NCBI GenBank assembly: GCA_028867275.1 | Contig: JAGWGU010000003.1 | Coordinates: forward strand, 1-59,727 | Reading direction: 5' to 3' | From: Nitrososphaerota archaeon | Lineage (GTDB): Archaea; Thermoproteota; Nitrososphaeria; Nitrososphaerales; Nitrosopumilaceae | Length of the DNA stretch: 59,727 nucleotides | Shown here: piece after piece, positions 1 to 9,717 of the stretch | How positions within the stretch are numbered: position 1 is the first letter of the stretch | Layout: every line of letters starts with the position of its first letter | Notes under the pieces: model-generated | Database searches by the model: none | What the model was told of the DNA's origin: nothing | What the model saw: the letters and a program-made list of their open reading frames with translations, nothing else | Made by a program: the position numbers and the translations under genes

Positions 1-43
1 TGAGATCTTTTTTTGATCACCGTCAAAAAAGTAAATGTGTTCC

Positions 44-78
44 ATGTCAACATATTTACCAAATATGTCAATATATTT
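44..78 (+). promoter_or_regulatory. tandem 14-bp direct repeat upstream of small gene
   Basis: Two copies of ATGTCAAYATATTT (44-57 and 65-78, 13 of 14 bases equal) start 21 bases apart, two helical turns, so a regulator would bind the same DNA face twice. The inner bases CATATTT-ACC-AAATATG (51-67) also form an inverted repeat. A TATA-like TGTATACT follows at about 81-88 and the gene start is at 119, so the repeats sit just upstream of the core promoter. Operator function is inferred. Confidence 0.4.
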
Positions 79-118
79 TCTGTATACTACTGAATAAGAA
101 AAATGAAAACTTGCTATC

Positions 119-325
119 GTGCTAGAGGCAAATTCCTTCTTTACAAATATGGTGGATGAGCTTGTTGATTTTTCAGAATATGATCCAGAGCTTGCTGAAG
201 GGCTGAAATGGATTGACAGTGAGGCACAAAAAAGAGGAATCACGTTTTATGAGATGGTGTTTCATGTACTGCACAGACATGACATTGATTCTAAAGCAAA
301 AGACTGGCTTGCAAATAGAAACTAG
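119..325 (+). CDS. small conserved protein, paralog of the 1677 gene
   Basis: A 68-residue acidic protein with a GTG start. I do not recognise a named family. Its central stretch (about residues 39-50, GITFYEMVFHVL) matches GISFYDMYCVVL in the 76-residue protein encoded at 1677-1907, and both begin with a D/E-rich helix containing a FxxMVD motif, so the two are paralogs that flank the citrate synthase gene. No signal peptide or membrane segment is visible. GTG is chosen because the upstream ATG at 103 is in another frame and the promoter spacing fits a short leader. Function unknown. Confidence 0.7.
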   Translation: MLEANSFFTNMVDELVDFSEYDPELAEGLKWIDSEAQKRGITFYEMVFHVLHRHDIDSKAKDWLANRN

Positions 326-382
326 ATTTTTGTATCAATCCTATGACGGCATTTTCTATGAGGTTCTGAAATATTTTTATCA

Positions 383-1555
383 TTAGATTTGTGCCAGGCG
401 TTTCTCAATTGATACATATTCACATCCTGATGGTCCACAATATTTTCCAACATAGACTGCCTTTGGCCTGTAAAGCATTGGCTTTGGTGCGGCTTCTGCA
501 AATTTTTCTTCTATGATGTGAGCCGTCCATCCGGACACTCTAGATATTGCAAATATTGGAGTGTTAAGATCCATTGGGATGCCAAGCATATAGTATACTG
601 ACGCGCTATAAAGATCAACATTTGGAAAAATGTCAGAGCTTTTGATCTTTTTCATCTCTTCTTCTGTAACTTCTTCGACCCTTTTTGTGATGCCATACCA
701 CGGCAGTCCTGTCTTTTCTGCTAACCTTCTTGAAAGTTCTCGGAGAACTTCGGCCCTTGGGTCAAATGTCTTGTATACTGCATGACCCATGCCCATTATC
801 TTTTGACTCTTTGCAAGTTTGTCTTTTATCCACTGCTCAACTTTTGACTCTGAACCAATCTCAAGCAGCATCTTCATCACCTGAAAGTTTGCTCCTCCAT
901 GTAGTTCACCACTTAGTGCACCAACTGCTGCGCTTACTGCTGCATACATGTTGGCACGGGTTGATGCAACCTCTCTTGCTGCAAATGTTGATGCGTTAAA
1001 ACTGTGCTCTGCATGCAATATCAGGCAAATGTCGAAAATTCTTGCAGATTCTGTATCTGGCTCTTTTCCTGTGAGCATGTATAGAAAGTTGCCTGCATGA
1101 TTTAGCTTTTTTGATGGCGTGATTATTTCCTTGTTATTTCTAATCCTGTCCCAACATGCAACAATGATTGGAATCTTTGAAATCATATTGATTGATCTAT
1201 TGTAGTTTGTGATTCTATCATCTGACTTTTCTGTATCATGGACTGCCATCATGGATACCGTAGACTGGAGAACATCCATTGGGTTTGCAGTCTTGGGAAT
1301 ATTTCTTAGGGTCTGCTCCAAACCTTCTGGAATTTCACGGGTTGCTACAAGTTGCTCTGAGAATGACTCCAAGACATCCTTTGTTGGCAGGTCATCGTTG
1401 AGTAAAAGACATGATGTCTCCTCAAAGGTTGATTTTTTTACCAAGTCTAAAACATCATAGCCTCTATAGATCAGCTTTCCATTGATACCGTCTATTGCAG
1501 AAATCTTGGTATCTGCAACTTCGATATTTCGAAGGCCAATATTCTTTGTCTGCAC
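383..1555 (-). CDS. gltA: citrate synthase
   Basis: Condenses oxaloacetate and acetyl-CoA to citrate in the cytoplasm, the entry step of the TCA cycle. The 390-residue length fits the short archaeal/Gram-positive type. The N-terminal motif ISAIDGINGKLIYRGYDV (about 18-35) is diagnostic. Substrate and catalytic residues are visible: H184 in HAEHS, H219 in GELHGGAN, H258 in MGHAVYKTFDPRA and D314 in NVDLYS. The C-terminus carries RPKAVYVG. A 2-methylcitrate synthase role cannot be excluded from sequence alone because the families overlap, but there is no prpB or prpD neighbour. It stands alone, opposite to the small genes on each side. Confidence 0.93.
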   Translation of the reverse strand: MQTKNIGLRNIEVADTKISAIDGINGKLIYRGYDVLDLVKKSTFEETSCLLLNDDLPTKDVLESFSEQLVATREIPEGLEQTLRNIPKTANPMDVLQSTVSMMAVHDTEKSDDRITNYNRSINMISKIPIIVACWDRIRNNKEIITPSKKLNHAGNFLYMLTGKEPDTESARIFDICLILHAEHSFNASTFAAREVASTRANMYAAVSAAVGALSGELHGGANFQVMKMLLEIGSESKVEQWIKDKLAKSQKIMGMGHAVYKTFDPRAEVLRELSRRLAEKTGLPWYGITKRVEEVTEEEMKKIKSSDIFPNVDLYSASVYYMLGIPMDLNTPIFAISRVSGWTAHIIEEKFAEAAPKPMLYRPKAVYVGKYCGPSGCEYVSIEKRLAQI

Positions 1556-1676
1556 GGGTTACAATGGAAAAAATACGTATTAAATTATTGCTAATTTGGA
1601 AATAAAAAATTAAGCAGTTGGTCTAATCTAACAACTTTGGCAATTATAGCAGAATTTATCATGATTTTTAGTATCG

Positions 1677-1907
1677 ATGAGCCATTGGGATGACGAATTT
1701 GTCCGTATGGTGGACAATTTTGTGGTAGAGACAAAAGATCCTAGAATCTTACAAGAGATTTCTGATCTTGACAGAGAGTCTAGACTGCTTGGGATCTCAT
1801 TTTATGACATGTACTGTGTAGTATTACAGGATGTCAAGGGACACCAAACCTTGGTTGCAGAATTTAAAACATATATGAGCTTGAAGAAAGCCAAGCCTGT
1901 TTTTTAG
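1677..1907 (+). CDS. small conserved protein, paralog of the 119 gene
   Basis: A 76-residue soluble protein, predicted mainly helical, with no cysteine cluster or membrane segment. It shares the layout [D/E]xxFxxMVDxxV ... R(L)xGI[ST]FY[DE]M with the 68-residue protein at 119-325. The ATG start lies about 25 bases after a TATA-like AATTATAG near 1642. A DHH phosphoesterase gene begins 34 bases downstream on the same strand, so the two may be cotranscribed. Function unknown. Confidence 0.72.
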   Translation: MSHWDDEFVRMVDNFVVETKDPRILQEISDLDRESRLLGISFYDMYCVVLQDVKGHQTLVAEFKTYMSLKKAKPVF

Positions 1908-1941
1908 TTTAAATGAGGGTTACCAGTCTCGTCAATAATCC

Positions 1942-2922
1942 ATGGCAAGAACTAGAGTTGTTTGTGTCTCTCATAAAGAAGATGCTGATGGAGTTAGCTC
2001 TGCATCACTGATACGCAAGGCATTTGGTGGAGAAACAAAACTGGTTGACTATCCTGGACTGATGAATGAGCTAGAGGCACTAAAAAACGATGAAAAACTA
2101 AAGACATTATACATCTGTGACCTTGGACTGAGCAAATCCAACCAGGACCAGTTCATTGATTTACTCAAGGCGTTAAGAAAAAACAAGGTCTCGATTACTT
2201 ACATTGACCATCACGATATTGAAGAACCAATAAAAAAGAAGATCAAGGCATTAAAGGTAAAACTAATTCATACTATTAACGAGTGCACAACGGTGCAGGT
2301 GTACAATGCATTCAAGTCAAAGCTATCTGACTATGGCTCTTTTCTTGCAGCATGTGCCGCAGTGACTGACTATATGGAAGACAGGCCAATTGGTGCTGCA
2401 CAATTACAACGATTTGACAGACAGTTTGTGCTTTTGGAGGCAACAGTTCTTACATTTACAATTACTAGCCACCAAAAAGATCCAGAATTTTTATTATATT
2501 TGGTGGATGAGCTAAGTGAATCAAAATACCCGCATCAGATTAACAATACGTTTGAGTTTGCAAGAATCCAGGCAGAAAGAATCTCTGGTGTGATACAAAA
2601 AGTCAAAGACAACATGAAGAAGATGAAAAATCTTTCTTACATGGAGGTCACAGACTCTGGCGCAAGTATGGCAGTAAACTTTGTGCTGGGCTTGTCAGGA
2701 AAAGAAGTTGGTGTCTCATACAAATTACGAGAAGAGCAAGGAATCTATGCAGTGTCAGTCAGGGGAGCAAAATCTTGCAAGGTGCATCTTGGCAGAATTA
2801 TAAACCAATTGGCAACAGAGCTTGGTGGCTCTGGTGGAGGGCATGACAAGGCATGTGGCGCCGTCATACCCAAAGAAAAGATTGGCACATTCTTAAAAAA
2901 ATTCAATTCAAAACTTAGCTAG
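1942..2922 (+). CDS. DHH-family phosphoesterase
   Basis: A cytoplasmic manganese-dependent phosphodiesterase or phosphatase of the DHH/DHHA1 superfamily (RecJ, nanoRNase and pAp phosphatase relatives). The metal ligands are visible in order: H11 and the DADG motif (D14, D16), D60 in ICDLG, and the DHH triad at 89-91. The C-terminal DHHA1 domain ends with the glycine-rich GGSGGGHDKACG (about 295-306). At 326 residues it is shorter than RecJ and fits archaeal stand-alone DHH proteins that cleave short oligonucleotides or cyclic dinucleotides. The exact substrate is not decidable from sequence. Its end overlaps the end of the convergent RidA gene by 8 bases. Confidence 0.85.
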   Translation: MARTRVVCVSHKEDADGVSSASLIRKAFGGETKLVDYPGLMNELEALKNDEKLKTLYICDLGLSKSNQDQFIDLLKALRKNKVSITYIDHHDIEEPIKKKIKALKVKLIHTINECTTVQVYNAFKSKLSDYGSFLAACAAVTDYMEDRPIGAAQLQRFDRQFVLLEATVLTFTITSHQKDPEFLLYLVDELSESKYPHQINNTFEFARIQAERISGVIQKVKDNMKKMKNLSYMEVTDSGASMAVNFVLGLSGKEVGVSYKLREEQGIYAVSVRGAKSCKVHLGRIINQLATELGGSGGGHDKACGAVIPKEKIGTFLKKFNSKLS

Positions 2923-3370
2923 TCTCTGCAATCAAATCAATTTCTACTGCAGAGTTTAGTGGTAGGCTTGAAACGCCTAGTGCAATTCTTGTATGTTTTC
3001 CATTTTCTCCAAAGATTTCAAAAAGCAGGTCAGATGCGGCGTTGATTATTTTTGGATGTTCATAAAATTCTGGAGAACTGTTGACAAATCCTGAAACTCT
3101 GACAATCTTTGATATCTTATCAAGTGTTCCAAGTTCTGCTTTTATCTGAGCCAAAACATTTGTTATGCATAACTTGGCTGCCTTTTGGGCATCTTCAACA
3201 GATATGCTTGTTGGTACCTGGCCCTTGAATTGTACCTGTCCATCTTTCATAGGAATCTGTCCTGATACAAAGATCAAGTTGCCTGTCCTCACAACTGGAA
3301 TGTATGAACCGGCAGGCTTGGGAGGTGTTGGAAGTGTGATGCCAAGTGACTCTAGTTTTTCTTCAATCAT
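2915..3370 (-). CDS. RidA/YjgF/UK114 family protein
   Basis: Enamine/imine deaminase family that hydrolyses reactive 2-aminoacrylate-type intermediates made by PLP enzymes. The 151-residue protein belongs to the longer branch (typical RidA is about 130): an N-terminal EEKLESLGITLP extension precedes the core with LIFVSGQIPM and the C-terminal HTRIALGVSSLPLNSAVEID. The arginine in HTR matches the substrate-carboxylate-binding Arg of active members. Longer-branch proteins are less well characterised, so deaminase activity is inferred. It overlaps the convergent DHH gene by 8 bases at their 3' ends. Confidence 0.87.
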   Translation of the reverse strand: MIEEKLESLGITLPTPPKPAGSYIPVVRTGNLIFVSGQIPMKDGQVQFKGQVPTSISVEDAQKAAKLCITNVLAQIKAELGTLDKISKIVRVSGFVNSSPEFYEHPKIINAASDLLFEIFGENGKHTRIALGVSSLPLNSAVEIDLIAETS

Positions 3371-3435
3371 GGTATCATCTCACTCGTGCCTTGATTTTAA
3401 TATATTATTATATTATATTGTTGAACACCAACTCC

Positions 3436-3672
3436 ATGGACAAAAAGCCTCACGGTCAGGATCTCAAAAAAGAACTAGATGTTTTGATATCGAGGATAAG
3501 TGCATTGGAGGCATCATCAACTGATCGAGAAAAAAAATCCTTGATGGGTGTGCTAAAAGCACTTGCAGAAAATCAAAAACACTTTGTTGACGAGTTTGAA
3601 CATCTAAAAAAAGCACTAGATCTGATGATGGTGCAGATCTTCAAAATGGATCAGGCAAAAAATAGACCTTGA
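3436..3672 (+). CDS. small helical hypothetical protein
   Basis: A 78-residue charged protein beginning MDKKPHGQDLKKEL, with heptad-like leucines suggesting a coiled coil (repeated LxxLxxxLE, then HLKKALDLM). I chose the ATG at 3436 because the upstream in-frame extension is a hydrophobic, Tyr/Ile-rich run across the AT-rich promoter of the divergent RidA gene. No family recognised. It lies 68 bases upstream of the membrane-anchored protein gene and may be in the same transcript. Confidence 0.55.
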   Translation: MDKKPHGQDLKKELDVLISRISALEASSTDREKKSLMGVLKALAENQKHFVDEFEHLKKALDLMMVQIFKMDQAKNRP

Positions 3673-3740
3673 CCCAGTATTGGGTATCTTGTATCATTGC
3701 AATAAAAGATTAAATTCAGCCCCCAATTGTTGGGAAACAA

Positions 3741-4760
3741 ATGTCTCATCCTACAGAGCCATCGGGCAGCTCAAAGCCTGTTCTAAAAGACAAGAATCCT
3801 CATAATTATAGAAAAGTTGGCTATTCAATGATTGTAATTTCAGTATCGTTAGTTCTCATAGGCTTGCTAGTCTGGGCAATAGGTGGCAATTATCATTTCT
3901 CGGGAGATATTATGGCAAAACAAGAGATTGATTCTATGACACCGAAAAATGGTTATACACTAGTTGTCTTTGACTATACTCAGCCAATTGGTGCCAAGCT
4001 CAAACTCTTGGGCTCTGCAAGTAACTTTGATGATGCTAAAAAACTACAAGCACAATATGCTCCAGACTATAAAGGTCAAAAAGGTCAAGTCCTAATCTTT
4101 GATAAATCAATTCAAAACAATACAAATTCAGTTTCTCTTGCTGAAGTATATGCAATGACTCCTACCTCTGGGTATGATGTTGTCTCTTTTAACACTGCAA
4201 TGCCTGTTGGTGCAAGACTTGCTCCGCAAACACTAGATCCGTCACTTGGTGCAGCGACAAATGATTCTGCACGATACAGTTCTGCAAATGTGGATACACA
4301 GGTACAGATACTCACCTTTACTTCATCATTTGATGACAACTTGAAGCAGGTACTTGGCTCAAACTATAGTCCTACATTAGTATCTGAAAATATTAATCAA
4401 ATCAAGTCCATGCCAGCAAAAATGATTCCACCACCAGCTCCTGTGGTTCCAGTGGTACAAGTTAATGCTACAAAAACAACTCCAGTTCCACAAAATGTGA
4501 CAGGCGTTACAGCTTCAGTCAATGCCACAATTACTATGAATGCTACTGAAAAAGTAGCGACTAGTACAAGTGTCAAGCAAGCAAATTCGTCAAGTACGAC
4601 ATCTGGTACGGCAACAGGTGAAGATAAAATTTCAATGGCTGCAAATGTAACTGCAACTAGTTCGTCAAATCACACAGCAACCGTGTCAAATCATGCTTCT
4701 AACAATACTAAAACAATATCCCTTTCTGAAAATCTTGCAATAAATTCGACTTCTAAATAA
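3741..4760 (+). CDS. membrane-anchored surface protein with two repeats
   Basis: A 339-residue protein with a short cytoplasmic N-terminus, one membrane helix (about residues 28-48, MIVISVSLVLIGLLVWAI) and a large external part. The external part has two related blocks, about 60-115 and 132-190: each starts [MA]xx[IV]xxMTPxxGY, then [VL]V.F[DN]T..P[IV]GA[KR]L. The last about 110 residues are low-complexity Ser/Thr/Asn/Ala with many N-x-S/T sequons (NAT, NVT, NSS, NHT), a likely glycosylated stalk. The family is not recognised and no enzyme motif is seen. Confidence 0.7.
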   Translation: MSHPTEPSGSSKPVLKDKNPHNYRKVGYSMIVISVSLVLIGLLVWAIGGNYHFSGDIMAKQEIDSMTPKNGYTLVVFDYTQPIGAKLKLLGSASNFDDAKKLQAQYAPDYKGQKGQVLIFDKSIQNNTNSVSLAEVYAMTPTSGYDVVSFNTAMPVGARLAPQTLDPSLGAATNDSARYSSANVDTQVQILTFTSSFDDNLKQVLGSNYSPTLVSENINQIKSMPAKMIPPPAPVVPVVQVNATKTTPVPQNVTGVTASVNATITMNATEKVATSTSVKQANSSSTTSGTATGEDKISMAANVTATSSSNHTATVSNHASNNTKTISLSENLAINSTSK

Positions 4761-4763
4761 AGC

Positions 4764-4916
4764 CTAAATCAATTCGTCGTCAATTTCCTCAATAGGCTCT
4801 AAAAATTGTGTACATGTACAAGTTCTTACAAGACACTTGCCAAATTTTACAAGTGATTTGCTTTCCTGAGATGGTATGTGTGCATCACTTGTGTGGTGGC
4901 ACTTTTTACAATTCAT
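4764..4916 (-). CDS. tiny zinc-binding protein
   Basis: A 50-residue gene: MNCKKCHHTSDAH at the N-terminus, a middle GKCLVRTCTC, and an acidic tail ending EEIDDELI. The CxxC plus a second C-x4-C-x-C cluster makes a zinc ribbon or knuckle likely. Its stop codon lies 4 bases from the end of the convergent gene at 3741. Micro-proteins of this type are common in this phylum. No partner or function can be assigned. Confidence 0.55.
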   Translation of the reverse strand: MNCKKCHHTSDAHIPSQESKSLVKFGKCLVRTCTCTQFLEPIEEIDDELI

Positions 4917-4946
4917 ATTTGAACAATTTTCTAGTTTTATTTAACT

Positions 4947-5831
4947 CTAGTTTCCTGCTTGGATTATGCCTTTTGTGATGAGCCACTGGATGCTTTGCAC
5001 AAACTCATCATCTGTGATTTGACCTTCTGCCCACATTCCAGTGCTATGTTTTAACCATGTTGGAATTTTCTGAGCAGAACTGGCTCCTGACACGCCATGT
5101 GGAACATGCATTACTCCATTTGATATTAAATATTGGATTGCATTGGTAAATTCCGAGTCCTGCAGATCTCCATTAGACCACATTTTTGCAGTGTTTTTGA
5201 CCCATTTTGGTATTGAGATATTGCTAGTCTTGATGGTGTCAGAATCTGAATTTATCATGTTGGTCCCAGTCAACTTGTCTGAAAAATCAACAATCACTGG
5301 GTTTCCATTGATGGTAATGATTGATGAGGAATGCTCTTCTAGTAAAATTCCGGTTTCAATATCGTATACTATTTTTGATGTGCTGTTTTCACTAGAGTGG
5401 AATGCAACTAGACTAGTTCTTTTGAAACCATTAAACTCTGTCACTAGTGGTGTGATTGATGTGTCTGACTTGTTGTAGTCAACTGGAGATGCTAGGACCT
5501 CAAGAAATGGTCTTACTGTACTAGTATCTTGGTCGCTATGTACAAAACCTGTTTCCAAGTTTAGAATTAGAGTAGTGTTTAGAACTTTATTGTTATCTTC
5601 TTGACTTTGTAATACCTTGATGTTGTTTGTATCAACCATGTCGCCAAAACTGTATGTCTGAGAGCTGTTGATGTCTCTTAATGTGATGCTATACTTTAGC
5701 ATGTCCCCGGGGCTCGCACAAATGGTGTGAGGTTTGCACGCGTTATCTTGCTGTGAAAATGCCTGCTCTGCAGATGTTATGATCACCAATACAGATATTG
5801 TCAAAATGAGAAAAACGGCTCTAAATTTCAT
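4947..5831 (-). CDS. secreted protein with two C-terminal Trp repeats
   Basis: A 294-residue exported protein: signal peptide at residues 1-26 ending AFSQQ, a mostly beta-strand domain at about 30-200, then two copies of a 39-residue repeat at about 207-244 and 256-294. Each repeat reads IP.W[VL]K....MW..G.[IL].D.EF...IQ[YW]LI..G[IV][IM]. The same repeat ends the metalloprotease encoded at 8332-9717, with both copies there too. From memory this repeat is widespread in secreted proteins of ammonia-oxidising archaea, probably a cell-surface attachment or protein-binding module. The body domain is not recognised. Confidence 0.75.
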   Translation of the reverse strand: MKFRAVFLILTISVLVIITSAEQAFSQQDNACKPHTICASPGDMLKYSITLRDINSSQTYSFGDMVDTNNIKVLQSQEDNNKVLNTTLILNLETGFVHSDQDTSTVRPFLEVLASPVDYNKSDTSITPLVTEFNGFKRTSLVAFHSSENSTSKIVYDIETGILLEEHSSSIITINGNPVIVDFSDKLTGTNMINSDSDTIKTSNISIPKWVKNTAKMWSNGDLQDSEFTNAIQYLISNGVMHVPHGVSGASSAQKIPTWLKHSTGMWAEGQITDDEFVQSIQWLITKGIIQAGN

Positions 5832-5920
5832 TACTTGAATTTGGCATCAAAACCGGTAACATTATTCTTTCTGTTAAAGAGATCAATACAAATACTGTAA
5901 TTTTCTTGTATGATATTGTA

Positions 5921-7948
5921 TTGCCAAACAACCTGATAAAAGAGTCCAGCCCGTATCTTTTACAACATGCCGAAAATCCTGTCCAGTGGTATGCCTGGGG
6001 AAAGGAAGCATTAGAAAAGGCAAGGCAAGAAAACAAGCCAATCTTTCTTAGTGTGGGGTATAGTGCATGTCATTGGTGCCATGTTATGGCCCATGAATCG
6101 TTTGAAAATGAAGAGATTGCAAAGGCTATGAATGAGAATTTTGTTAACATCAAAGTAGATAGAGAAGAAAGGCCTGACATTGATGATATATATCAAAAGG
6201 TCTGTCAGTTGACTACTGGCAGTGGAGGATGGCCACTCAGTGTGTTTTTGACTCCTGATCAAAGGCCGTTTTATGTTGGCACTTACTTTCCACCACTTGA
6301 TAGCTATGGACGTCCTGGATTTGGAAGCCTTGTATTACAGCTTGCACAGGCTTGGAAGGAAAAACCAGAAAATGTAGAGCAAGCGGCAGAAAATTTTGTC
6401 AATACGTTACAAAAAACAGAGTCTGTTACACTTGACTCTAAACTGGAAAGGTCAATCCTTGATGAGGCCGCAGTAAACCTATTGTCAATTGCAGATGATG
6501 CAAACGGGGGATTTGGTCAAGCACCCAAGTTTCCAAATGCATCAAACCTGTCATTCATGCTACGATATTCTAAATTGTCTGGAATTGTAAAATTCCAGGA
6601 GTTTGTCTTTAAGACTCTGACCAAGATGGCAAATGGCGGTATGTATGATCAGCTTGGTGGAGGGTTCCACAGATATTCTACTGACTCTAGATGGCTTGTA
6701 CCACATTTTGAAAAGATGCTCTACGACAATGCATTATTGCCTCCAGTATATGCAGAGGCATACCAGATTTCAAAAGACCCACGATATCTTGAGGTCATAA
6801 ATGATACACTACGATATGTTCTGAGACAAATGACCTCATCTGAGGGGGGATTTTACTCTGCACAAGATGCGGACTCTGAAGGAGAAGAGGGGAAATTCTA
6901 TGTCTGGAAGAAAAAAGAAATTCAAGAGATATTGGGAAAAGATGCGGACATATTCTGCTTGTATTATGATGTAACAGATGGCGGCAACTTTGAGGGCCAC
7001 ACAATCTTGTATAATAGTATGAATTTGTCATCATTAGCATTTCACTTTGGCAAGAGCGAATCTGAGATACGACAAATCCTAAAACAATCACGAGAAAAAC
7101 TCTATGCAGTAAGGGAAAAACGAATACATCCTGGAAGAGATGACAAGATGATGACAAGCTGGAACTCTCTCATGATTACAGCATTTGTCAAAGGGTATCG
7201 TGTTACTGGAGAGCAAGACTTTGTGCAATCTGCCAAAAAATGTATTGAATTTATTGAATCTAGGCTGACAAAAGATGGTGAACTACTTCACACTTACAAA
7301 GATGGCCAGTCAAAGCTTCTGGCATATCTTGACGATTACGCATACTTTGTAAATGCATTGCTTGACTACTTTGAGGTCGAGCCTTCCAAAAAATATCTAG
7401 ACCTTGCAGTATGTTATGCAAATTATCTGCTTGATCATTTCTGGGATGCAAATCAAAAGAACTTTTTCTTTACTGCAGACAATCATGAAAAACTGATCAT
7501 AAGGACAAAGAACATCTATGACTTGTCTCTACCATCTGGAAACTCGGTTGCAGCAGGGGTAATGCTTAGATTGTATCATCTCACACAAGAAAAAAAATAT
7601 CTTGATGTCTCAATCAAAGTGATGGAGTCACTTGCAATGATGGCTGCAGAAAATCCATTTGGGTTTGGGCAGTTGCTAAATACGGTATATGTCTACTTGC
7701 AAAAGCCCGTGGAGATTACAATGATCAATCCAATAAGTGCTGCCGTGAAAAACTATCTCTTGAAAAAATTTATCCCAGAAGCAATTCTTGTCATGATTTC
7801 AAGAAAAGAAGAACTCGAAGATCTAAAAGGCCTTCAGTTTTTTGCGGGCAAGGAATATGATGCTACAAAGACCAAGGTCTATGTTTGCAGAAATTTTACG
7901 TGCTCACTGCCTCTTGAAACTGTACCGGAAATCGAAAAACTGGTCTAG
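5921..7948 (+). CDS. thioredoxin-domain protein, DUF255 / SPATA20-YyaL family
   Basis: A 675-residue member of the DUF255 family. The N-terminal thioredoxin-like domain holds CHWCHVM (CxxC pair) followed by HESFEN and the typical [11 protein letters not shown] long helical-barrel region resembling AGE/N-acyl-glucosamine epimerase-type folds follows, with GGGFHRYS and [12 protein letters not shown] motifs. Length matches the family (about 680). I prefer the TTG at 5921, giving [17 protein letters not shown], because family members begin at that point. A TTG at 5906 would add five residues. It is likely a cytoplasmic redox-linked enzyme of unknown substrate. Its stop overlaps the convergent gene by 4 bases. 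Confidence 0.9.
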   Translation: MPNNLIKESSPYLLQHAENPVQWYAWGKEALEKARQENKPIFLSVGYSACHWCHVMAHESFENEEIAKAMNENFVNIKVDREERPDIDDIYQKVCQLTTGSGGWPLSVFLTPDQRPFYVGTYFPPLDSYGRPGFGSLVLQLAQAWKEKPENVEQAAENFVNTLQKTESVTLDSKLERSILDEAAVNLLSIADDANGGFGQAPKFPNASNLSFMLRYSKLSGIVKFQEFVFKTLTKMANGGMYDQLGGGFHRYSTDSRWLVPHFEKMLYDNALLPPVYAEAYQISKDPRYLEVINDTLRYVLRQMTSSEGGFYSAQDADSEGEEGKFYVWKKKEIQEILGKDADIFCLYYDVTDGGNFEGHTILYNSMNLSSLAFHFGKSESEIRQILKQSREKLYAVREKRIHPGRDDKMMTSWNSLMITAFVKGYRVTGEQDFVQSAKKCIEFIESRLTKDGELLHTYKDGQSKLLAYLDDYAYFVNALLDYFEVEPSKKYLDLAVCYANYLLDHFWDANQKNFFFTADNHEKLIIRTKNIYDLSLPSGNSVAAGVMLRLYHLTQEKKYLDVSIKVMESLAMMAAENPFGFGQLLNTVYVYLQKPVEITMINPISAAVKNYLLKKFIPEAILVMISRKEELEDLKGLQFFAGKEYDATKTKVYVCRNFTCSLPLETVPEIEKLV

Positions 7949-8289
7949 ATCTTTTTTATGTTTATCTCTAGTCTCTGGCCTACTGCTGGGTTGCCCATTC
8001 TCTCATATCTTCGCTTTGGCATTGTAATTGTAATTGATGTCTGGGCATAACTCTTGATTGCAATCGTTGGCTGGGCCTGAAGTATTGCCTCGATAAACGG
8101 TGCAATCTGGTCTCGTAGTTCTGGGTCTAGTTTCTTGTTTATTGCATCGAGCATGAGCTGCTTTTGTGAGACTGGTTCTGTCTGGACATCCTCTGTCAGT
8201 GTCAACTGGACTGTCTGACCATTATCAACTAGCTGCTGAATCTGATAATGAATTATTTCTGACATCAAGTATGGTTGAAAATGTTTCAA
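7945..8289 (-). CDS. conserved hypothetical protein
   Basis: A 114-residue soluble protein, helical in the first two thirds ([16 protein letters not shown], then [18 protein letters not shown]) with a C-terminal basic strand region [15 protein letters not shown]. No known domain recognised. An internal ATG at codon 9 (MSEIIHYQ) is an equally good start. It is convergent with the DUF255 gene (4-base overlap). Confidence 0.6.
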   Translation of the reverse strand: MKHFQPYLMSEIIHYQIQQLVDNGQTVQLTLTEDVQTEPVSQKQLMLDAINKKLDPELRDQIAPFIEAILQAQPTIAIKSYAQTSITITMPKRRYERMGNPAVGQRLEINIKKI

Positions 8290-8331
8290 TTTAACTTTTC
8301 ACAAACCTTGTACTCATTGTGTCTTGTTTTT

Positions 8332-9717
8332 CTACTTTGGGACCTGGTTGATTCCATTATCTGTCAAATATTGGAGTCCGCTGACAAACTCTCTGTCTGA
8401 CATCTCTCCTGCTGCCCACAACCATGCATCTGTTTTGATCCAATCTGGAATCTTGCCTGCATGGGCACTATTTGATTGACTGGACGGGATTTTTACTATG
8501 CCTTGATTTACTAAAAACTGGAGCCCGCTAGTAAACTCATCATCTGAGATTAGACCCTGTGACCACCATTTTGCATTGTTTTTCACCCATGACGGAATCT
8601 GTAATGTTGTACTGGTTTTTTGATTTATGTTCTTTGACTGGGAACTTGGGATTTCCATGGTAAAACTTGTAAAATCAAAATCTCCTGTAATGGGGTTGAT
8701 AAGTTCTGCAATATACGTTCCATTTTTCTGATACTTGTCACTTAACAATATTGTCGAATTTAATTTAGAGACCCCAAAATTTTCTATCATGGTATTGTTG
8801 GAGTCAATCACTAGAATCTCTGCAAATGATTTTTCTGTAAATGTTCTAGTGTCTATGTCTAATAGTATGTTCTCATTTGGATGGTATAATTTCTTGTCCG
8901 TATTCAGTTGATGAGTCTGTTGATGTTTTGATTCTGCTTGATTGTCAAACCCTCCATCACCATATGTGGATTTGATTTGGGAAACATCAAGTGGTGTTAT
9001 ATCATAATGTTTTACACCAAGAACTGTTACAGTATCAATCATGATTGACGGCATGTCTTCTAGTCCGTTGATGATATTGTGCAGTCTGTCATATGGCACA
9101 ATATAGTGGCCTAGTCCAAATGAATGACCAATCTCATGTCTAATTGTGGAATCTAGTTGTGTACTTGTTGCTACGAGACCAGTATAGTATGGCATGTCAA
9201 CATAGGTGTAGTAGACTTGGTTGTTTTGGACCCACTCTTTTTTGACCCAGTTTGGCTGAATATCTGAATAGTAAATTTCGATGTTGGTCTTGCCAGTCTC
9301 AAAATTTGGAATTGTCACACCTGTTGCAATAAACCCATTGGGACCTTTTTGGGGCTCTGGAAAGTAGTTTATGGTTATGTCGCATTTTGAATAATCAAAA
9401 CTGTTTTTTTCTGAAATTGAAACCTTTACTAGATTTATGTTCCAAACTGGATGCCTTCCCAAGCCTTCATTTAGCTTCGTCTTCCAGTCAATTACTGCAT
9501 ATTCCGTTTCATCGAGCAACTGTTTTCCAACCGTTGGAAATTTTGGATTTGCCTGTGGCTCAATGGCACAAATTGTTGGGCTGTGCTGGACCCTAATTGG
9601 CATCTGTAGAAAATAACCTGTTGCAAAAGCAGGACTTGGCAAGACTGTGAAACCTAAAAACACTGTCAGGGAAATGATTAGAATTGCCTTTTTCAAAATA
9701 TTAGACCTTGGCATCAA
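8332..9717 (-). CDS. secreted matrixin-like zinc metalloprotease
   Basis: A 461-residue exported protein with a signal peptide (residues 1-32, ending SPAFA). The metzincin zinc site HEIGHSFGLGH places ligands at H194, H198 and H204 with catalytic E195. A Met-turn candidate SIM follows at 224-226, as in matrixins. After the protease domain come a beta-sandwich-like region (about 265-360) and two 39-residue Trp repeats at about 373-411 and 423-461 that match those of the secreted protein at 4947. It probably cleaves external protein at the cell surface. There is no obvious propeptide cysteine switch. Its start overlaps the next upstream gene by 17 bases, indicating cotranscription. Confidence 0.85.
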   Translation of the reverse strand: MMPRSNILKKAILIISLTVFLGFTVLPSPAFATGYFLQMPIRVQHSPTICAIEPQANPKFPTVGKQLLDETEYAVIDWKTKLNEGLGRHPVWNINLVKVSISEKNSFDYSKCDITINYFPEPQKGPNGFIATGVTIPNFETGKTNIEIYYSDIQPNWVKKEWVQNNQVYYTYVDMPYYTGLVATSTQLDSTIRHEIGHSFGLGHYIVPYDRLHNIINGLEDMPSIMIDTVTVLGVKHYDITPLDVSQIKSTYGDGGFDNQAESKHQQTHQLNTDKKLYHPNENILLDIDTRTFTEKSFAEILVIDSNNTMIENFGVSKLNSTILLSDKYQKNGTYIAELINPITGDFDFTSFTMEIPSSQSKNINQKTSTTLQIPSWVKNNAKWWSQGLISDDEFTSGLQFLVNQGIVKIPSSQSNSAHAGKIPDWIKTDAWLWAAGEMSDREFVSGLQYLTDNGINQVPK

